From: Candidatus Binatia bacterium
GTDB taxonomy: Bacteria; Desulfobacterota; Binatia; HRBIN30; BPIQ01
Assembly: GCA_026004195.1 (NCBI GenBank)
Contig: BPIQ01000001.1
Span: 841,871 to 905,870 of the forward strand
Direction: 5' to 3'
Length of the DNA: 64,000 bases
Part shown: positions 61,293-64,000 of the stretch, piece after piece
How the letters are laid out: every line of letters starts with the position of its first letter
How positions within the stretch are numbered: the stretch's first letter is position 1
Translations under genes and position numbers: made by a program
The notes under the pieces: model-generated
What the model was told of the DNA's origin: nothing
Databases searched by the model: none
The model's input: the letters and a program-made list of their open reading frames with translations, nothing else

Positions 61293-62183
61293 TCACCTCC
61301 CGGACTCGTCCTTTCCGCTTTGCGGCTCCGAACCCGCGCCCGGCGTGGGACGGTCCTTTTCCTTCAACGTCGGGACGGTTCGGGAAGTTTCGGTTTCCGC
61401 CGCGATTCGTGGCGTGTCCGCGAAGATGCGCAGGTAGCGGACTTCGCCCGGAAAAGCGTTGAGATCCGCACGAATCACGCCCTCGGTGAGTGTCGCGGAA
61501 ACCACCTGTCCGTCTCCCCGGTACACGCCCGCATGGTAGGGGACGCCCTTCCGAAGGTAAAGCACCAGGTCCCCCACCGCGGGAACGGCCACGGCGAAAA
61601 ACTCGCCGGCCCCGAGAAGTTCCCGCGTGGGACGGTAGGGGACATCCCAGCCCGCGCCGCGCAGAAGCTGCCAGAGAAGCTTGGAATTGGAAAGGTAGGC
61701 GTCCGCCTCCGGGCTCAGGGAGGAGGCCAGTTCGGCACGGTCGACGACGTGATCGAACAGGTGAGGAGGATGCGGAGGACCGACGATCCGCCATTCTCCT
61801 TCGAGCCGCAGGAGCCTGAGCTCGAGGGTTTCTTCTTCCGCTTTTTCCACGACGCCTCGCCCCCCGACCCGGGCCAGGACCGAATAACGCACGGGAACGG
61901 TCGCCTCTGCGTCCGTGGAGCGTGCCGGTTGCACCTCGTAACCGCTCACCACGACGATCTCGTCCCACGCCGGCTCGACCTCCCAGCCGACGTACGGCGC
62001 GAGCTTTCTCCAACCCGACGGCGCGAGCCTCGCCCCGAAGCCGTCCTGCTCGCAAAAATCCGCGGCCACTCGCTCCGGAAAACGTGACTCGGCGACACCG
62101 GCCACGCTGCCGAAGACCAGCGCGAGTGCGCAGAAAAGCAGCGCCCTTTCCGCTCGGTACGAGGGCACCCTTTTTCTTGCCAT
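61293..62183 (-). CDS. secreted NlpC/P60-like protein with Ser at the catalytic Cys position
   Basis: A 296-aa exported protein (signal peptide ending near GVAES). Residues 75-145 form an NTF2-like domain. Residues 160-230 align with the NlpC/P60 core: 'NSKLLWQLLRGAGWDVP' fits the 'DCSGLV..v....G..LP' helix and 'VGDLVLYLRKGVPYHAGVYRGDG' fits the strand with the catalytic His (His217). The catalytic Cys position is Ser167. Either the enzyme is inactive, or it is a serine variant, or I have misassigned the family. It opens the envelope operon. ATG at 62183. Confidence 0.55.
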   Translation of the reverse strand: MARKRVPSYRAERALLFCALALVFGSVAGVAESRFPERVAADFCEQDGFGARLAPSGWRKLAPYVGWEVEPAWDEIVVVSGYEVQPARSTDAEATVPVRYSVLARVGGRGVVEKAEEETLELRLLRLEGEWRIVGPPHPPHLFDHVVDRAELASSLSPEADAYLSNSKLLWQLLRGAGWDVPYRPTRELLGAGEFFAVAVPAVGDLVLYLRKGVPYHAGVYRGDGQVVSATLTEGVIRADLNAFPGEVRYLRIFADTPRIAAETETSRTVPTLKEKDRPTPGAGSEPQSGKDESGR

Positions 62184-62243
62184 GCCGACCCCTGCCTTGC
62201 CAGAATCCCCGCGGGTAAGGTACCTGAGGCTCGGAACCTCCGC

Positions 62244-62831
62244 ATGCAAGAGCTCGCCCGAGAACTTTTCCAGGCCGGCGCCGTGCGGTTCGGCGACTTC
62301 CAGCTCAAGGACGGCCGAGTCTCTCCGTTCTACCTGGACCTCCGGCTCCTCGTGTCCTACCCGGACGTGCTCCGTCGCGTGGGCAGGATGCTGGTCGAAA
62401 AAAGTCGCGGGATCACCTTCGACCGGATCGCAGGCATCCCCTACGCAGGACTGCCCATCGCCGTGGCCATGGCCCTCGAGGGCAATCTCCCGGCCATCTA
62501 CCCGCGCAAGGAAACCAAGCAGTACGGGGCGGGACGGGCGGTCGAAGGGGTCCACGCACCGGGAGAACGCGTCCTTCTCGTCGACGACGTGCTGACCACC
62601 GGCGGAGCCAAACTCGAAGCTCTCGCCGCCCTCCGCTCCGCCGAGCTCGTCGTCGAAGATCTCCTGGTCGTGGTGGACCGATCCCGGGACCGCGGAGAGG
62701 CCCTCGCCCGGGAGGGCATCCGTGTCCACAGGCTCTTTCGCGTCGAGGAGCTCCTCCGAGGTCTCCGCGACGAGGGTCTGATCGGGGAAGGAGAACACGA
62801 CCGCGCGCTCTCCTTCGTCCGGGCGGGCTGA
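62244..62831 (+). CDS. pyrE: orotate phosphoribosyltransferase
   Basis: A 195-aa protein. The N-terminal hood contains the substrate helix FQLKDGRVSPFYLDLRLLVS. The PRPP-binding loop is VLLVDDVLTTGGAKLEAL at about residue 108, with the acidic pair D-D. Lys residues in ETKQYGAGRAVEG form the flexible catalytic loop. It makes OMP from orotate and PRPP. Divergent from the envelope operon by 60 bases. Confidence 0.9.
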   Translation: MQELARELFQAGAVRFGDFQLKDGRVSPFYLDLRLLVSYPDVLRRVGRMLVEKSRGITFDRIAGIPYAGLPIAVAMALEGNLPAIYPRKETKQYGAGRAVEGVHAPGERVLLVDDVLTTGGAKLEALAALRSAELVVEDLLVVVDRSRDRGEALAREGIRVHRLFRVEELLRGLRDEGLIGEGEHDRALSFVRAG

Positions 62832-62864
62832 ATTTCCCGGAAGCCAAGGAAGGGACGAGACACC

Positions 62865-64000
62865 ATGGCGACCCGAAAACTTTTCCGCGCCCGTCACATG
62901 GGCCTTCGGATCGTGTACGAGCACATCCCGGGACCGCTCACGGCCATCGCCCTCGGCGTGCGCGCGGGCTCCCGGTTCGACGGCCGGCACCCGGGCGTCG
63001 CCCACGTCGCCGAACACATGCTGTTCCAGGGAACGCGCTCGATCGACCAGCTCGCCCTCAACCGGCGGGCCGCCGAGCTCGGTGGCGAGCACAACGCCGA
63101 CACGGGCCACGAAGACATCGCCATCACGTTCGAGGTGTTCAACTCCGACGTGGGCGAGGCACTCGAGCTGCTCGCCGAGCAGTTCTACCGGACGACCGTG
63201 GACCCGGCCCGCCTGCGCAAGGAGCTGCGCGTCGTGCTCGACGAGATCCGGGGGCGACTCGACAGCCCGGTGGAATACGCGTACCTCCAGGCCTGGAAGC
63301 AGTTCTTCCGGGGCCCGCTTTCCCACCCGGTCTGCGGCACCGTCCGGAGTGTCCGGGCGCTGCGACCCCGGCACGTCACGGCTTTTCTGCGGAAGCACTT
63401 CGTCCACCGCAACGCCGTACTCGCGGTCGTGGGCGGGGCTTCCCGATCCACCGTGATCGCGCAGGTTCGCAGGATCTTCCGGCACGACGACCACGCCCCG
63501 CCCCCCCTGCCCCCTCCGGTGCGCCCCGGGCGGTCGGGTTTCTGCCGGATCCGCCGCTCGGGAGCCTCCCACTCCTACATCGTGAAGATGATCGAACTCC
63601 CCCTCGTCCCGCGCAAACTCGTGGCCACGGCCGTGGCCCTCGACCTGATCGGGAGCGACCCGGACGGCGAGCTCTTCCAGGCCGTACGGGAGCGCCACGG
63701 TCTCGGGTACGACGTCTCGAGCCATTTCGAGTGGGGTCCCGACTGGGCCGTCGCCATCCTCGGCGCCAGCGCCGGCCGCGGCCAGGGAAACCGGCTCCAT
63801 CGCGTGGTCTCGGAGGTCCTCGAACATTCGGTGACCGAGGGCTTCTCCCCCGACGCGCTGCAGCGCGCCCGCAAGAAGCTCCGCTACCGCTACGCTTCGC
63901 TCGCCGAGAACCGTCTCGAACGAGCCCTCGCCCACGCCGAGGGAACTCTCACGGGGCTTCCTTCGCCCGAATCCATCGAACGCACGGTGCGAAGCCTCGA
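62865..64000 (+). CDS. M16 (insulinase/processing peptidase) zinc protease, 3' truncated by window
   Basis: The first 378 residues of an M16 peptidase; the gene runs off the window. The inverted zinc motif is HVAEH (residues 47-51) and the distal Glu ligand is E127, within 'LRVVLDEIRG', at the family's usual separation. Residues 15-45 and 145-230 form the first alpha/beta domain; residues 235 onward begin the inactive partner domain ('SYIVKMIELPLV'). ATG at 62865 has AAGGAAGGGA upstream. It has no signal peptide, so it is probably cytoplasmic. It lies 33 bases after pyrE and probably shares its transcript. Confidence 0.85.
   Translation, partial: MATRKLFRARHMGLRIVYEHIPGPLTAIALGVRAGSRFDGRHPGVAHVAEHMLFQGTRSIDQLALNRRAAELGGEHNADTGHEDIAITFEVFNSDVGEALELLAEQFYRTTVDPARLRKELRVVLDEIRGRLDSPVEYAYLQAWKQFFRGPLSHPVCGTVRSVRALRPRHVTAFLRKHFVHRNAVLAVVGGASRSTVIAQVRRIFRHDDHAPPPLPPPVRPGRSGFCRIRRSGASHSYIVKMIELPLVPRKLVATAVALDLIGSDPDGELFQAVRERHGLGYDVSSHFEWGPDWAVAILGASAGRGQGNRLHRVVSEVLEHSVTEGFSPDALQRARKKLRYRYASLAENRLERALAHAEGTLTGLPSPESIERTVRSL

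Overview
The window is GC-rich (about two-thirds G+C by eye) and comes from a Gram-negative, aerobically respiring heterotroph. Evidence for the envelope type is an outer-membrane barrel protein, several lipobox lipoproteins and a LolA-like periplasmic protein. Repeated acyl-CoA dehydrogenases, CaiB/BaiF CoA-transferases and short-chain dehydrogenases, together with an MMPL/YCF48 pair, hopanoid glycosyltransferase HpnI and alternative complex III, resemble the uncultured Binatota (Desulfobacterota_B) or neighbouring 'deltaproteobacterial' lineages. That placement is inference from gene content; no rRNA or marker set is present. I see no tRNA, rRNA, CRISPR array, IS element or integrase.

Layout. 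0.3-1.6 kb: a small ImmA/IrrE-like zincin gene, an overlapping gene of unknown function and a DUF3553-like small gene. 1.7-5.5 kb: an isochorismatase-fold protein that has lost its catalytic residues, overlapping a PQQ-propeller lipoprotein, then a disrupted polytopic membrane protein. 5.8-7.8 kb: an SDR converging on hpnI. 7.9-10.7 kb: a GMC flavoprotein with its Tat-exported subunit-3 partner, which carries a dockerin-like insert. 10.7-17.8 kb: SDR, acyl-CoA dehydrogenase, acyl-CoA synthetase, a GT39-like membrane protein, enoyl-CoA hydratase and a second acyl-CoA dehydrogenase. 17.9-21.3 kb: an MMPL (RND) exporter with a YCF48 propeller. 21.5-28.9 kb: acyl-CoA ligase, small secreted HhH protein, CoA-transferase, a frameshifted secreted repeat protein and a luciferase-like oxidoreductase. 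29.1-31.5 kb: a divergent outer-membrane barrel/LolA-like pair. 31.6-37.4 kb: MmgE/PrpD, CoA-transferase and two acyl-CoA dehydrogenases in one operon, facing a PqqC/TenA-like gene. 37.4-40.5 kb: a frameshifted nuclease/phosphatase lipoprotein and a PHP-domain lipoprotein. 40.5-46.6 kb: sdhCAB followed by an ACAD10/11-like dehydrogenase and a TIGR01777 epimerase. 46.5-58.6 kb: a twelve-gene minus-strand operon for alternative complex III, a Sco copper chaperone and an A2-type caa3 oxidase. 58.7-64 kb: SDR, an envelope-protein operon (NlpC/P60-like, glycine-zipper lipoprotein, MsrB, cyclophilin), pyrE and a truncated M16 peptidase.

How it fits together. Acids are activated by two ligases and two CoA-transferases, then dehydrogenated and hydrated by four LCAD-type dehydrogenases, a hydratase and SDRs. 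Electrons enter the quinone pool by unidentified electron-transfer proteins and through succinate dehydrogenase. The alternative complex III-caa3 chain oxidises quinol with oxygen. MMPL/YCF48 and the barrel/LolA-like pair resemble lipid-export parts, and HpnI points to decorated hopanoids.

Three genes (5.2, 25.1 and 37.8 kb) are each broken by a one-base shift, and one of them also has an in-frame stop. They may be pseudogenes or consensus errors, so they are described both as found and as they would read if repaired. Gene packing is tight: most operon junctions overlap, two convergent pairs share a CTAG that supplies both stop codons, and one divergent pair shares start-codon bases.
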